DNA of 64,000 bases from positions 4,402,001 through 4,466,000 of the forward strand of contig NC_015953.1 of NCBI RefSeq assembly GCF_000177195.2, read 5' to 3'. Shown piece by piece: positions 34,801 through 43,191 of the stretch. Numbering within the stretch: position 1 is the first letter of the stretch; every line of letters starts with the position of its first letter. The DNA comes from Streptomyces sp. SirexAA-E. Its GTDB lineage: Bacteria; Actinomycetota; Actinomycetes; Streptomycetales; Streptomycetaceae. Both the position numbers and the translations under genes were made by a program. The notes beneath the pieces were generated by a model. It did not search any database, had not been told where the DNA came from, and saw only the letters and a program-made list of their open reading frames with translations.

Positions 34801-35731
34801 CGCCTGGGACGCGGTCGCCTTCCAGCCCCTGTCCGGCAAGCCCAAGGACATGGTGGTCGCGATGGGCGACTCCTACACCTCGGGCGAGGGAGCCGGTGAC
34901 TACGACGAGGCCAGCAACCTCCACTTCGGCAAGGACACCTGGAACGGCTGCCGGCGCAGCGCGAACGCCTGGTCGCGCAAGGCCGTACTGCCGGGGCAGA
35001 CGGAATCGGTGGGAACGCTCGCCGACCGGAACGACCCGTCGATGGACTTCCAGTTCACCGCCTGTTCCGGTGCCCGGACCTGGCAGGTGAGCGGGAGCCC
35101 CGACGACTGGGGGTACGACGGCAACTTCCACGAGCAGGTGCAGGTCGACTCGGGCGTACTCAGCTCCGACACCACACTGGTCGCGCTGACCATCGGCGGG
35201 AACGATCTGCGCTTCGACCAGAAGATCACCGACTGCGCGTTCCTCGGGTGCCCGAGCGAGGCGTCCATGAAGGCGGAGATCGACACCGTGGTGAGTGACA
35301 CGCGGTCGCTGCTCGCCGACATCCACACCAAGGCGGACAAGGCCACGATCGTGCTGATGGGCTATCCGGCCCTCTTCAGCCTGAACCCGGCCTGCACCGC
35401 GGTCCTGGGTGTCGCGGAACGCCAGATCCTGAACGACATGGCGGAGTACTGGGACGGCAAGCTGAGGACGATGGCCCTCTCGATGGCAGGGAGCGGCGTC
35501 AAGTACCGCTCCGCGCAGGCCGCCTTCGAGGGGAAGCGGGCCTGTGACAATCCGGAGGGGATCAACGGACTCGTCCTCGGACCCAAGGGGGAGGGCGACT
35601 TCGGTCACGGCGACGGCCCGTCGCTGTGCGGCTGGCCGTGGGGCACGTCCTGCCTCAGCCGGGAGAGCTACCACCCCAACAAGCTCGGCACCACGGCCTA
35701 CGCCCAGGCGTTCCTGACGCAGGGGCCCTGA
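31859..35731 (+). CDS. Large secreted protein with lytic-transglycosylase-like and SGNH hydrolase domains
   Basis: A 1290-residue exported protein with a signal peptide to about residue 29. Residues ~60-400 look like a beta-propeller, with repeated short strands. Residues ~440-700 resemble a lysozyme-like (SLT) domain: the probable catalytic Glu521 lies in LAQESNMWQ, and GYGMGQ is at 572-577. A Cys-rich stretch follows. Residues ~840-990 resemble golvesin/xanthan-lyase carbohydrate-binding domains (VHVPD..YRID..W..LGTYQF..DAVAF). The end is an SGNH hydrolase: GDSYTSGEG with Ser1005, GGND with Asn1115, and His1272 in YHPNKLG. GGAAGG precedes the ATG. A role in cell-wall remodelling is inferred. 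Confidence 0.78.
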   Translation: MRTSGRRKRWATIAATVMTASLLPAYAWAAANERDGGAATAADARPAAERTEAADDPSKVTEPDGKLPKGWRSSDDRAVTVVGDPQGLHVLVADSSEAYRWREAATLREDGFDTDAWIGNVCVTGSGKRAVVAYAPREFTNEPALFDRGAFAAVVDLDSRTVTKLREQVSLAYFNPGCGTGETVVLTQSGDEKVAETRLLTVDTADATVDRTLTVPGEVTSAVPVGDGIVAARGSSLTRVSADGGTERIGRTTGPAFHLHPDAEGGVGFLQREGEKVTVRRAVGGKLSTLAHGDLGSVGLSAGTGGRLFLTGKPKDVAALPGSIARLDVTAGTAVSSHGRLAVDKAVSTGLRTHGSDPLTALVAEGDLPYRIDARVPQTDEKLEFTVPGETAPVEETASPALRSAVRAGDGGAGRAAARAGTAAVDSSKTTYDPEASCAVPRNDPNQQALQPTPNQVEWAVDMAIRGNLTSGYITQGGWRAQAGLGSSVSPSTMFPLPDLEGAPAGSRIPAQVLLGVLAQESNMWQSTHHVLPGQTGNPLVGNFYGTNIYPGTPGYDPDKYWTIDWDEADCGYGMGQQTDGMSSQPGKPMPFTADEQRAIALDYTANVAVAAQTLAKKWNEVHNPAHLIEINDDDPQNIENWFAAVWNYNLGFNVPGVSGNWGLGWLNNPANPKYPADRHAFLDNNSYADAAEPQKWSYPEKVMGWAAFPIDTGRAYSDAGEENDSNTHGYQAAWWNDAEYRTSAIKPPLDAFCNPTNGCDSDYPPECTTVACFEDLWYGGNAQWKGCRGDCGFETLTYKTLRSELGRGNSGKPACTLDGLPSNALVIDDVAPGVPAMRTDCSKSWTSSGSLTWDFAASNGTYEGKEDFQQVGGGFGAHYWFAHTRDSSKRINEMRVTGTWTLNKSLKQWARVLVHVPDTGAHTQQAHYRIDLGNGTTRDRYINTRHRKNTWVPLGTYQFSGTPRVMLDNETDDGTADHDVAWDAVAFQPLSGKPKDMVVAMGDSYTSGEGAGDYDEASNLHFGKDTWNGCRRSANAWSRKAVLPGQTESVGTLADRNDPSMDFQFTACSGARTWQVSGSPDDWGYDGNFHEQVQVDSGVLSSDTTLVALTIGGNDLRFDQKITDCAFLGCPSEASMKAEIDTVVSDTRSLLADIHTKADKATIVLMGYPALFSLNPACTAVLGVAERQILNDMAEYWDGKLRTMALSMAGSGVKYRSAQAAFEGKRACDNPEGINGLVLGPKGEGDFGHGDGPSLCGWPWGTSCLSRESYHPNKLGTTAYAQAFLTQGP

Positions 35732-35790
35732 GGGGGCGCGGCTCCGCCTCCTTCCGTGTGAGCGGCGGGGGAGCGGGAGGCCGCTGACCC

Positions 35791-35831
35791 CGGTGGAGCG
35801 GTGCGGCCCGGCCCGCCGCACCGCTCCACCG
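35791..35831 (+). terminator. Terminator after the large secreted-protein gene
   Basis: A perfect 16-bp stem (35791-35806 with 35816-35831) closes a nine-base loop, 60 bases after the stop. It separates the accessory island from glmS. Confidence 0.8.
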
Positions 35832-35915
35832 CGGCCGGGCGCGCCACGACCACGCGGACCGTGCGGGAAGGCCTGGCTACCGCCACCGGCGGCACTGCGG
35901 CCTTAGGGTGCCGAT

Positions 35916-37763
35916 ATGTGCGGAATCGTGGGTTATGTCGGTGGGCAGTCGGCGCAGGACGTCGTCGTCGCGGGACTCAGGCGCCTCGAATACCGGGGCT
36001 ACGACTCGGCGGGCGTCGCCGTCCTCGCGGACGGCTCCCTGGCCGGTGCGAAGAAGGCCGGGAAGCTCGTCAATCTGGAGAAGGAGCTGAAGGAGCGTCC
36101 GCTGCCGGCCGGGAACACCGGCCTCGGACACACCCGTTGGGCCACCCACGGCGGGCCGACCGACGCCAACGCGCATCCGCATCTGGACAACGCGGGCCGG
36201 GTCGCCGTCGTGCACAACGGGATCATCGAGAACTTCGCCCTCCTGCGCGAGGAACTGACCGGCCGGGGCCACGACCTGTCCTCCGAGACCGACACCGAGG
36301 TGGTGGCCCACCTGCTGGCGGAGGCGTACTCCTCGGCCGGGGACCTCGCCGAGGCGATGCGGCAGGTGTGCCGGCGCCTGGAGGGAGCCTTCACCCTCGT
36401 CGCGGTGCACGCGGACGAGCCCGGCACGGTCGTCGGCGCCCGGCGCAACTCACCGCTGGTCGTGGGCGTCGGGGACGGCGAGATGTTCCTGGCCTCGGAC
36501 GTCGCCGCCTTCATCGCCCACACCCGCTCCGCGATCGAACTCGGCCAGGACCAGGTGGTGGAGCTGCACCGGGACGGGGCGAAGGTCACCGGGTTCGACG
36601 GAGCCGGCGCCGAGACGCGCGAGTACCACGTCGACTGGGACGCCTCCGCCGCCGAGAAGGGCGGCTACGCCTCCTTCATGCTCAAGGAGATCGCCGACCA
36701 GCCCAAGGCCGTCGCCGACACCCTCCTCGGCCGCGTCGGCACCTCGGGCGCGCTCCACCTCGACGAGGTCCGCATCCCGCCGCACGTGCTGAGGGAGGTC
36801 GACAAGGTCGTCGTCGTCGCCTGCGGCACCGCCTTCCACGCCGGGATGATCGCCAAGTACGCCATCGAGCACATCACCCGGCTGCCCTGCGAGACGGAGC
36901 TGGCCAGCGAGTTCCGCTACCGGGACCCGATCCTGGACGGGCGCACCCTGGTCGTCGCCATCTCCCAGTCCGGCGAGACCATGGACACGCTGATGGCCCT
37001 GCGCCACGCCCGCGAGCAGGGGGCCCGGGTGCTGGCCGTCTGCAACACCAACGGCTCGACGATCCCCCGGGAGTCCGACGCCGTCCTCTACACGCACGCC
37101 GGCCCCGAGGTCGCGGTCGCCTCCACCAAGGCGTTCCTGACCCAGCTGGTGGCCTGCTACCTGGTCGCGCTCTACCTCGGCCAGGTCCGCGGCACCAAGT
37201 GGGGCGACGAGATCCGCGCCGTGGTCCGCCAGCTCTCCGAGATCCCCCGCCAGGTCGAGGAGGTACTGGGGACGATGGAGCCCGTACGGGAGCTCGCCCG
37301 GACCCTCGCCGACCGGGACACCGTGCTCTTCGTGGGGCGGCACGTCGGCTACCCGGTGGCCCTGGAGGGCGCGTTGAAGCTCAAGGAACTCGCGTACATG
37401 CACGCCGAGGGCTTCGCCGCGGGAGAGCTCAAGCACGGGCCGATCGCGCTCATCGACGAGGGCCTGCCCGTCGTCGTCATCGCGCCGTCCCCACGCGGCC
37501 GCTCCGTCCTCCACGACAAGATCGTGTCGAACATCCAGGAGATCAGGGCCCGCGGGGCGCGTACCGTCGTCATCGCCGAGGAGGGCGACGAGACGGTCGT
37601 CCCGTACGCCGACCACCTCGTCCGGATCCCGGCTGTGCCTACGCTGCTCCAGCCACTGGTCGCCACCGTGCCGCTGCAGGTCTTCGCGTGCGAACTGGCG
37701 ACCGCCCGGGGCAACGAGGTGGACCAGCCGCGCAACCTGGCGAAGTCCGTGACAGTCGAGTGA
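35916..37763 (+). CDS. glmS: Glutamine-fructose-6-phosphate aminotransferase (isomerizing)
   Basis: GlmS (615 residues) makes glucosamine-6-phosphate, the entry to amino-sugar synthesis. The class II glutaminase domain starts MCGIVGYVG, with Cys2 as nucleophile after Met removal. GHTRWATHG and HNGIIENF follow. Two SIS isomerase domains occupy the C-terminal part, with SQSGETMDT, STKAFLTQL and the terminal NLAKSVTVE. It is followed without a gap by acpS. No glmS ribozyme is visible upstream. Confidence 0.97.
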   Translation: MCGIVGYVGGQSAQDVVVAGLRRLEYRGYDSAGVAVLADGSLAGAKKAGKLVNLEKELKERPLPAGNTGLGHTRWATHGGPTDANAHPHLDNAGRVAVVHNGIIENFALLREELTGRGHDLSSETDTEVVAHLLAEAYSSAGDLAEAMRQVCRRLEGAFTLVAVHADEPGTVVGARRNSPLVVGVGDGEMFLASDVAAFIAHTRSAIELGQDQVVELHRDGAKVTGFDGAGAETREYHVDWDASAAEKGGYASFMLKEIADQPKAVADTLLGRVGTSGALHLDEVRIPPHVLREVDKVVVVACGTAFHAGMIAKYAIEHITRLPCETELASEFRYRDPILDGRTLVVAISQSGETMDTLMALRHAREQGARVLAVCNTNGSTIPRESDAVLYTHAGPEVAVASTKAFLTQLVACYLVALYLGQVRGTKWGDEIRAVVRQLSEIPRQVEEVLGTMEPVRELARTLADRDTVLFVGRHVGYPVALEGALKLKELAYMHAEGFAAGELKHGPIALIDEGLPVVVIAPSPRGRSVLHDKIVSNIQEIRARGARTVVIAEEGDETVVPYADHLVRIPAVPTLLQPLVATVPLQVFACELATARGNEVDQPRNLAKSVTVE

Positions 37764-38144
37764 GTGAGTGAGCGCGTGATCATTGGGGTCGGGATCGATG
37801 TGGCGGAGATCGAACGCTTCGGCGCGGCGCTGGAGCGTACGCCGCAGCTGGCCGAGCGGCTCTTCCTTCCGGCGGAGCTGCTGCTGCCGGGCGGTGAGCG
37901 GCGTGGGACGGCGTCGCTGGCGGCCCGGTTCGCCGCCAAGGAGGCATTGGCCAAGGCGCTCGGGGCACCCGGTGGGTTGTTGTGGACGGACGCCGAGGTG
38001 TGCGTCGAGGACAGCGGACGCCCGAGGCTGGAGGTGCGCGGGACGGTGGCTGCCCGGGCCGCCGAACTCGGGGTCCGCGGCTGGCACGTCTCGCTCAGCC
38101 ACGACGCGGGGGTGGCGTCGGCCGTCGTGATCGCGGAGGGTTGA
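37764..38144 (+). CDS. acpS: Holo-[acyl-carrier-protein] synthase
   Basis: AcpS (126 residues from this start) transfers phosphopantetheine from CoA to acyl carrier proteins. The magnesium motif GIDVAEIERF near the N-terminus and FAAKEALAKALG are diagnostic. The GTG at 37764 follows the glmS stop directly in a GTGAGTGAGTGAG stretch. The GTG at 37776, giving a start VIIGVGID, is as likely and closer to family length. nnr follows after four bases. Confidence 0.93.
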   Translation: MSERVIIGVGIDVAEIERFGAALERTPQLAERLFLPAELLLPGGERRGTASLAARFAAKEALAKALGAPGGLLWTDAEVCVEDSGRPRLEVRGTVAARAAELGVRGWHVSLSHDAGVASAVVIAEG

Positions 38145-38148
38145 ACAC

Positions 38149-39594
38149 ATGCGACATGCGTACGACGTCGAGACCGTACGGGCGGCCGAACAGGCACTGA
38201 TGGCACGGCTCCCCGAGGGCACGCTGATGCGGCGCGCCGCCGCGGGACTGGCCGTCGCCTGCGGCGACCTGCTGCGGCGCACCGGCCGGGTGTACGGATC
38301 CCGGGTGCTCCTTCTCGTCGGCAGCGGCGACAACGGCGGCGACACGCTCTACGCGGGGGCAGCCCTCGCCCGGCGCGGGGCGGGTGTCCGCGCGGTGCTG
38401 ACCGCGCCCGACAAGGCGCACCCGGGCGGGCTCGCCGCCCTGCGCGCGGCGGGCGGCCAGGTCATCGACGCCCCGGGCGATCTCGGGGCCGTCGACCTCG
38501 TCGTCGACGGCATCACCGGGATCGGCGGGCGCGGCGGCCTGCGTCCCGACGCCGAGCGGCTGGTGCGTGAGGCGACCGCCGGGCGGGCGCCCGTGCTCGC
38601 CGTGGACCTGCCGAGCGGCGTCGAGGCGGACACCGGTCAGGTGCGCGGCCCGGCCGTCCGGGCGGACGCGACGGTGACCTTCGGCACCTACAAACCGGGC
38701 CTCCTGATCGACCCGGCCGCCGAGTACGCGGGCGCCGTACACCTCGTCGACATCGGCCTGGGCCCCGAGCTGCCCGCGCGGCCCGACCTGGAGGCCCTCC
38801 AGTACGCGGACGTCGCCGCCCTGCTGCCCGTACCGACCGGCGAGAGCGACAAGTACCGACGGGGTGTGGTCGGGGTGGCGGCCGGCTCCGAGCGGTATCC
38901 GGGCGCGGCCGTCCTGGCCGTCGCGGGCGCGCTGCACGGCGGAGCGGGCGCGGTCCGGTACTCCGGTCCGGGCGCGGACGCGGTGATCGCCCGCTTCCCG
39001 GAGACCCTGGTGCACCCGGGGCGGCCGTCGGAGGCCGGGAGGGTGCAGTCCTGGGTGGTCGGACCCGGGCTCGGCGACGGCTCCGACGCGGTCGCGGCGG
39101 TGACCGACGTGCTGGCCGCCGACGTCCCGGTGCTGGTGGACGCCGACGGGCTGCGGCTGATGGACGGCGACACCGTACGGGCCCGTACCGCGCCGACCGT
39201 GCTCACCCCGCACGCCGGGGAGGCGGCCGCCCTGCTCGGGGTCGCGCGCGAGGAGGTCGAGGCGGGACGGCTCGACGCCGTACGGGAACTGGCCGCGCGC
39301 TTTCGCGCCACGGTGCTGCTCAAAGGGTCCACGACCCTGATCGCGCAGGACGGCGACGTCCCGGTACGCGTCAACCCGACCGGCACCTCCTGGCTGGCCA
39401 CCGCGGGCAGCGGCGACGTCCTGTCCGGACTGACCGGCTCGCTGCTGGCGGCGGGCCTGGAGCCGCGCGACGCGGCCTCGGCGGGTGCCTATCTGCACGG
39501 ACTGGCCGCCCGCCGCGCCTCGGACGGGGCACCGGTGGCGGCCCGGGACGTCGCCGGGGCGATCCCGGCGGCATGGCGGGACGTCTGCGACTGA
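38149..39594 (+). CDS. nnr: Bifunctional NAD(P)H-hydrate epimerase and ADP-dependent dehydratase
   Basis: A 481-residue fusion repairs hydrated NAD(P)H. The N-terminal YjeF_N epimerase half has GSGDNGGDTLYAG and the DLPSGVEADTG motif. The C-terminal kinase-like dehydratase half has VLTPHAGEAAALLG, VLLKGSTTLI and the catalytic NPTGTSWLATAGSGDVLSG. The acpS-nnr pairing is usual in actinobacteria. It ends just before a DUF488 gene. Confidence 0.94.
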   Translation: MRHAYDVETVRAAEQALMARLPEGTLMRRAAAGLAVACGDLLRRTGRVYGSRVLLLVGSGDNGGDTLYAGAALARRGAGVRAVLTAPDKAHPGGLAALRAAGGQVIDAPGDLGAVDLVVDGITGIGGRGGLRPDAERLVREATAGRAPVLAVDLPSGVEADTGQVRGPAVRADATVTFGTYKPGLLIDPAAEYAGAVHLVDIGLGPELPARPDLEALQYADVAALLPVPTGESDKYRRGVVGVAAGSERYPGAAVLAVAGALHGGAGAVRYSGPGADAVIARFPETLVHPGRPSEAGRVQSWVVGPGLGDGSDAVAAVTDVLAADVPVLVDADGLRLMDGDTVRARTAPTVLTPHAGEAAALLGVAREEVEAGRLDAVRELAARFRATVLLKGSTTLIAQDGDVPVRVNPTGTSWLATAGSGDVLSGLTGSLLAAGLEPRDAASAGAYLHGLAARRASDGAPVAARDVAGAIPAAWRDVCD

Positions 39595-39638
39595 TCCACG
39601 CTGGGACCGGGGGAGGACGCACCGGAAGGGTGAGGGCC

Positions 39639-40016
39639 GTGGACGACGCCGTACGCGTACGCAGGGTGTACGACCCGCCCGAGGAGGTCGACGGGACCCG
39701 GGTGCTGGTGGACCGGCTGTGGCCGCGCGGGATCTCCAAGGAGCGCGCCGCCGTCGACGTGTGGGCCAAGGACGTCACCCCGTCGAAGGAGCTGCGGTCC
39801 TGGTACCACCAGGATCCCGAGGGCCGCCACGACGGCTTCGTGGACCGCTACCGCACGGAGCTCGGCGACCCGGCGCACACCCGGGCCGTCGACGAGCTGG
39901 CCGGCCTGCTCGGCGCGGGCGGACCGGTCACCCTCGTCACGGCCGTGAAGGACGTCGCGGACAGCCATGTCCCGGTGCTGGTGGACCACCTGGAACACCT
40001 CGCCCGCCGCCGCTGA
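39639..40016 (+). CDS. DUF488 family protein
   Basis: A 125-residue protein of the DUF488 family, recognised by the segment GTRVLVDRLWPRGISKE followed by W.KDVTPSKELR.WYHQDPE. The family has no settled function. I place the start at the GTG at 39639 because GGAAGGG lies eight bases before it. An ATG at 39573 would overlap nnr and add unconserved residues. It lies between nnr and alr in the same direction. Confidence 0.85.
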   Translation: MDDAVRVRRVYDPPEEVDGTRVLVDRLWPRGISKERAAVDVWAKDVTPSKELRSWYHQDPEGRHDGFVDRYRTELGDPAHTRAVDELAGLLGAGGPVTLVTAVKDVADSHVPVLVDHLEHLARRR

Positions 40017-40078
40017 CGCCTCTCCCGGCCCGGGAGGCCGAGGGCGCGGCCACGGGCCAGTGAGAGACTGGGCCCGTT

Positions 40079-41233
40079 ATGAATGAGACAGCGTCCCTGA
40101 GAGCCCGTGCCGAGATCGACCTCGCCGCCCTGCGCGCCAACGTGCGCGTCCTGCGGGCGCGGGCGTCCGGGGCGCAGCTCATGGCCGTGGTGAAGTCCGA
40201 CGCGTACGGACACGGCGCGCTGCCCTGCGCCCGGGCGGCGCTGGAGGCCGGGGCCACCTGGCTGGGCACCGCGACCCCGCAGGAGGCCCTCGCCCTGCGT
40301 GAGGCCGGTGTCGGCGGCCGGGTCATGTGCTGGCTGTGGACGCCGGGCGGGCCCTGGCGCGAGGCGATCGAGGCGGACATCGACGTCTCGGTGAGCGGGA
40401 TGTGGGCGCTGCGCGAGGTCGTGGAGGCCGCCACCGCGGCGGGCCGGCCGGCCAGGGTCCAGCTCAAGGCCGACACCGGACTGGGCCGCAACGGCTGCCA
40501 GCCCGCCGACTGGCCGGAACTCGTCTCGGCCGCCCGCGGCGCCGAGGAGGCGGGCACCCTGCGCGTCACCGGTCTCTGGTCCCACTTCGCCTGCGCCGAC
40601 GAGCCGGGCCACCCGTCGATCGCGGCCCAGCTGACGGCGTTCCGCGACATGGTGGCGTACGCCGAGAAGGAGGGCGTGCGGCCCGAGGTGCGGCACATCG
40701 CCAACTCCCCGGCCACCCTCACCCTCCCGGAGTCCCACTTCGACCTCGTCCGTACCGGGATCGCCATGTACGGCCTCTCGCCCAGCCCCGCCCTGGGCAC
40801 CCCGGCGGACTTCGGGCTGCGCCCCGTGATGACGCTCTCCGCCTCGGTGGCGCTCGTCAAGGAGGTGCCGCCGGGCCACGGCATCAGCTACGGCCACCAC
40901 TACACGACCTCCGCCGAGACGACGCTCGCCCTGGTACCGCTCGGCTACGCGGACGGCATCCCGCGCCACGCCTCCGGGCGGGGGCCGGTGCTGATCGACG
41001 GTGCCGTCCGCACCGTCGCGGGTCGCGTCGCCATGGACCAGTTCGTGGTCGACCTCGGGGGCGACACCCCGCGGCCCGGCGCCCGGGCGGTGCTGTTCGG
41101 ACCGGGGGACCAGGGCGAGCCCGGCGCCGAGGACTGGGCGGTGGCGGCGGACACCATCGGCTACGAGATCGTCACCCGTATCAGCGGACGCGTGCCCCGG
41201 GTCCATCTGCACGCCTCGCCCGAGCGGGGCTGA
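40079..41233 (+). CDS. alr: Alanine racemase
   Basis: Alr (384 residues) makes D-alanine for peptidoglycan with pyridoxal phosphate. The cofactor Lys39 lies in AVVKSDAYGHG. The second catalytic Tyr is in the GISYGHHY segment, and the dimer-interface motif RVAMDQFVVDLG is present. It lies in a run of cell-wall and tRNA-modification genes. There is no strong binding site before the ATG, so the transcript may have a very short leader. Confidence 0.96.
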   Translation: MNETASLRARAEIDLAALRANVRVLRARASGAQLMAVVKSDAYGHGALPCARAALEAGATWLGTATPQEALALREAGVGGRVMCWLWTPGGPWREAIEADIDVSVSGMWALREVVEAATAAGRPARVQLKADTGLGRNGCQPADWPELVSAARGAEEAGTLRVTGLWSHFACADEPGHPSIAAQLTAFRDMVAYAEKEGVRPEVRHIANSPATLTLPESHFDLVRTGIAMYGLSPSPALGTPADFGLRPVMTLSASVALVKEVPPGHGISYGHHYTTSAETTLALVPLGYADGIPRHASGRGPVLIDGAVRTVAGRVAMDQFVVDLGGDTPRPGARAVLFGPGDQGEPGAEDWAVAADTIGYEIVTRISGRVPRVHLHASPERG

Positions 41234-41298
41234 CACCCGGCCCGGCGCGTCCGGGCCCTCCACCGACGAGGCAGACGACGGCGAAGGAGTACGGCACG

Positions 41299-42513
41299 GT
41301 GAGCGAGACCACCGCGGGTGCGGGGGACGTGGCGGCGACGGCGGCCGTCGCGGCGGCCGGCTGGCGCCGGGCGGGCTTCGCCGGAGCGGCGATAGGGGTG
41401 CTCGCGGCGGGCGCGGCCGCCGGGGTCGCCGTCGAGCGGCTCACGGTCGGGCGCGGCATGCGCAAGAAGGCCCGGCTGGCCCTGGACGCCTCCGGCCCGT
41501 ACGGCTCGCTGCGCGGGCAGCCCGGCCGGGCCGTCGCGGACGACGGAACCGAGCTGTACTACGAGGTCGACGAGGTCGAACCGGAATCCGCCCCCGGCCC
41601 CGGCGCGAAGGGAAGCGGCACCGGTCCGCGCCGCCGCCGGCTCTTCGGGCGCAAGGCGCCCGGCCCCGTCACCGTCGTCTTCAGCCACGGCTACTGCCTC
41701 AGCCAGGACTCCTGGCACTTCCAGCGGGCCGCGCTGCGCGGCCTGGTCCGCACGGTGCACTGGGACCAGCGCAGCCACGGCCGGTCCGGGCGGGGCCGCG
41801 ACCAGGCCCAGGGCGTACCGCTCGGCATCGACCAGCTGGGACGCGACCTGAAGGCGGTCATCGACGCGGCGGCCCCCGAGGGCCCGCTGGTGCTGGTCGG
41901 GCACTCCATGGGCGGCATGACGATGATGGCGCTCGCCGACCGCCACCCGGAACTGATCCGTGACCGGGTCGCCGCGGTCGCCTTCGTCGGGACCTCCAGC
42001 GGGAAGCTCGGCGAGGTGAACTTCGGGTTGCCGGTGGCGGGCGTGAACGCGGTACGCCGGGTGCTGCCCGGGGTGCTGAGGGCCCTCGGCTCGCAGACGG
42101 AGCTGGTGGAGCGGGGGCGGCGGGCGACCGCGGACCTGTTCGCGGGGCTGATCAAGCGGTACTCGTTCGGTTCCCGGGACGTGGACCCGGCCGTGTCGCG
42201 GTTCGCGGAGCGGCTCATCGAGTCGACCCCGATCGACGTGGTCGCCGAGTTCTACCCCGCCTTCACCGAGCACGACAAGAGCGGGGCGCTGCCCGCCTTC
42301 CGGGACGTCCCGGTGCTGATCCTGGCCGGCGACAAGGACCTGGTGACCCCCAGCACGCACAGCGAGGCCATCGCGGACCAGCTGCCGGACGCGGAACTGG
42401 TCATCGTGCCGGACGCCGGGCACCTGGTGATGCTGGAGCACCCGCAGACCGTCACGGACCGGCTCGCGGACCTGCTGGTACGGATCGGAGCGGTTCCGGC
42501 CGAAGCGCCCTGA
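41299..42513 (+). CDS. Alpha/beta hydrolase, membrane-anchored
   Basis: This 404-residue protein has a hydrophobic N-terminal segment (about 22-45), a linker with a basic patch (RRRRLFGRK), and an alpha/beta hydrolase domain. The oxyanion strand is FSHGYCLSQDSW, the nucleophile Ser203 sits in GHSMGG, Asp in LAGDKDLVTP and His in DAGHLVMLEHP. The substrate is unknown. It keeps the position alr-hydrolase-tsaE seen in other streptomycetes. Confidence 0.9.
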   Translation: MSETTAGAGDVAATAAVAAAGWRRAGFAGAAIGVLAAGAAAGVAVERLTVGRGMRKKARLALDASGPYGSLRGQPGRAVADDGTELYYEVDEVEPESAPGPGAKGSGTGPRRRRLFGRKAPGPVTVVFSHGYCLSQDSWHFQRAALRGLVRTVHWDQRSHGRSGRGRDQAQGVPLGIDQLGRDLKAVIDAAAPEGPLVLVGHSMGGMTMMALADRHPELIRDRVAAVAFVGTSSGKLGEVNFGLPVAGVNAVRRVLPGVLRALGSQTELVERGRRATADLFAGLIKRYSFGSRDVDPAVSRFAERLIESTPIDVVAEFYPAFTEHDKSGALPAFRDVPVLILAGDKDLVTPSTHSEAIADQLPDAELVIVPDAGHLVMLEHPQTVTDRLADLLVRIGAVPAEAP

Positions 42514-42531
42514 TCCTCTACCGTTGCCCGC

Positions 42532-43065
42532 ATGGAAGCAGCGCAGAACGGCCCGGCGGCTGCCGCCGGCGCACCGGGCACCGTCACCCTGGACCTCGCC
42601 GTCGAGTCCCCCGAACAGATGCGGGATCTGGGCCGCCGCATCGCGGCCGTGCTCGCCCCCGGCGACCTGGTGATGCTCACCGGCGAACTCGGCGCCGGCA
42701 AGACCACCCTGACCCGCGGTCTCGGTGAGGGCCTCGGCGTACGCGGTGCCGTGACCTCACCCACGTTCGTGATCGCCCGCGTCCACCCGCCGCTGGGCAC
42801 CGGTCCCGCCCTGGTCCACGTCGACGCGTACCGCCTGGGCGGCGGGCTCGACGAGATGGAGGACCTGGACCTCGACGTGTCGCTGCCGGAGTCGGTCGTC
42901 GTCGTGGAGTGGGGCGACGGCAAGGTGGAGGAGCTCGCGGAGGACCGGCTGCACGTGGTCATCGACCGCGCGGTCGGCGACACCGACGACGAGCGGCGCA
43001 CGGTACGGCTGGTCGGCATCGGGGCCCGCTGGTCGGGGCTGCGGACGGAGCTTCCGGGGGCCTGA
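42532..43065 (+). CDS. tsaE: tRNA t6A biosynthesis ATPase TsaE
   Basis: TsaE (177 residues) is the ATPase that supports TsaB-TsaD in making threonylcarbamoyl-adenosine on tRNA. The Walker A motif GELGAGKTT is at residues 51-59, followed by TSPTFVI and the VHVDAYRL and VEWGDGK segments of the family. It lies about 1.2 kb upstream of tsaB, interrupted by accessory DNA. Confidence 0.95.
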   Translation: MEAAQNGPAAAAGAPGTVTLDLAVESPEQMRDLGRRIAAVLAPGDLVMLTGELGAGKTTLTRGLGEGLGVRGAVTSPTFVIARVHPPLGTGPALVHVDAYRLGGGLDEMEDLDLDVSLPESVVVVEWGDGKVEELAEDRLHVVIDRAVGDTDDERRTVRLVGIGARWSGLRTELPGA

Positions 43066-43071
43066 TCCCTC

Positions 43072-43096
43072 TTTTCCCGACAAGGCGTCGGGAAAA
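43072..43096 (+). terminator. Terminator after tsaE
   Basis: TTTTCCCGAC pairs perfectly with GTCGGGAAAA over a five-base loop, starting six bases after the tsaE stop. Confidence 0.75.
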
Positions 43097-43141
43097 TGTT
43101 GCGCCGAGGGCGGCGGGCGTGGTCACATGGGAAAGGAGACT

Positions 43142-43161
43142 TGGTTAGGTCTACCTAACCA
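43142..43161 (+). promoter_or_regulatory. Iron-box-like palindrome (IdeR/DmdR type)
   Basis: TGGTTAGGTCTACCTAACCA has 9-bp perfect half-sites around CT. It resembles the IdeR/DmdR1 operator, whose consensus is TTAGGTTAGGCTAACCTAA; by hand alignment it matches at about 14 of 19 positions. It lies 30 bases upstream of the small ORF. Confidence 0.5.
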
Positions 43162-43191
43162 CGTCCTGAGCCAAGGCCCGAGGAGGCATGC

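Noticed and set aside
31868..35821. A 1317-codon minus-strand frame opposite the large secreted protein
   Set aside because: The plus frame has a signal peptide, domain motifs and proper codon use. The reverse frame is its mirror with no recognisable motif.
35732..35915. Possible glmS ribozyme upstream of glmS
   Set aside because: The gap is only 184 bases and mostly a terminator hairpin. I saw none of the conserved ribozyme core, and this class is typical of Firmicutes.
35801..37771. A 656-codon plus frame shifted against glmS
   Set aside because: It overlaps the complete glmS gene, and its product is Arg/Gly/Pro-rich without motifs.
36450..38345. A 631-codon minus frame opposite glmS and acpS
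   Set aside because: It is the reverse of two certain genes, with low-complexity composition.
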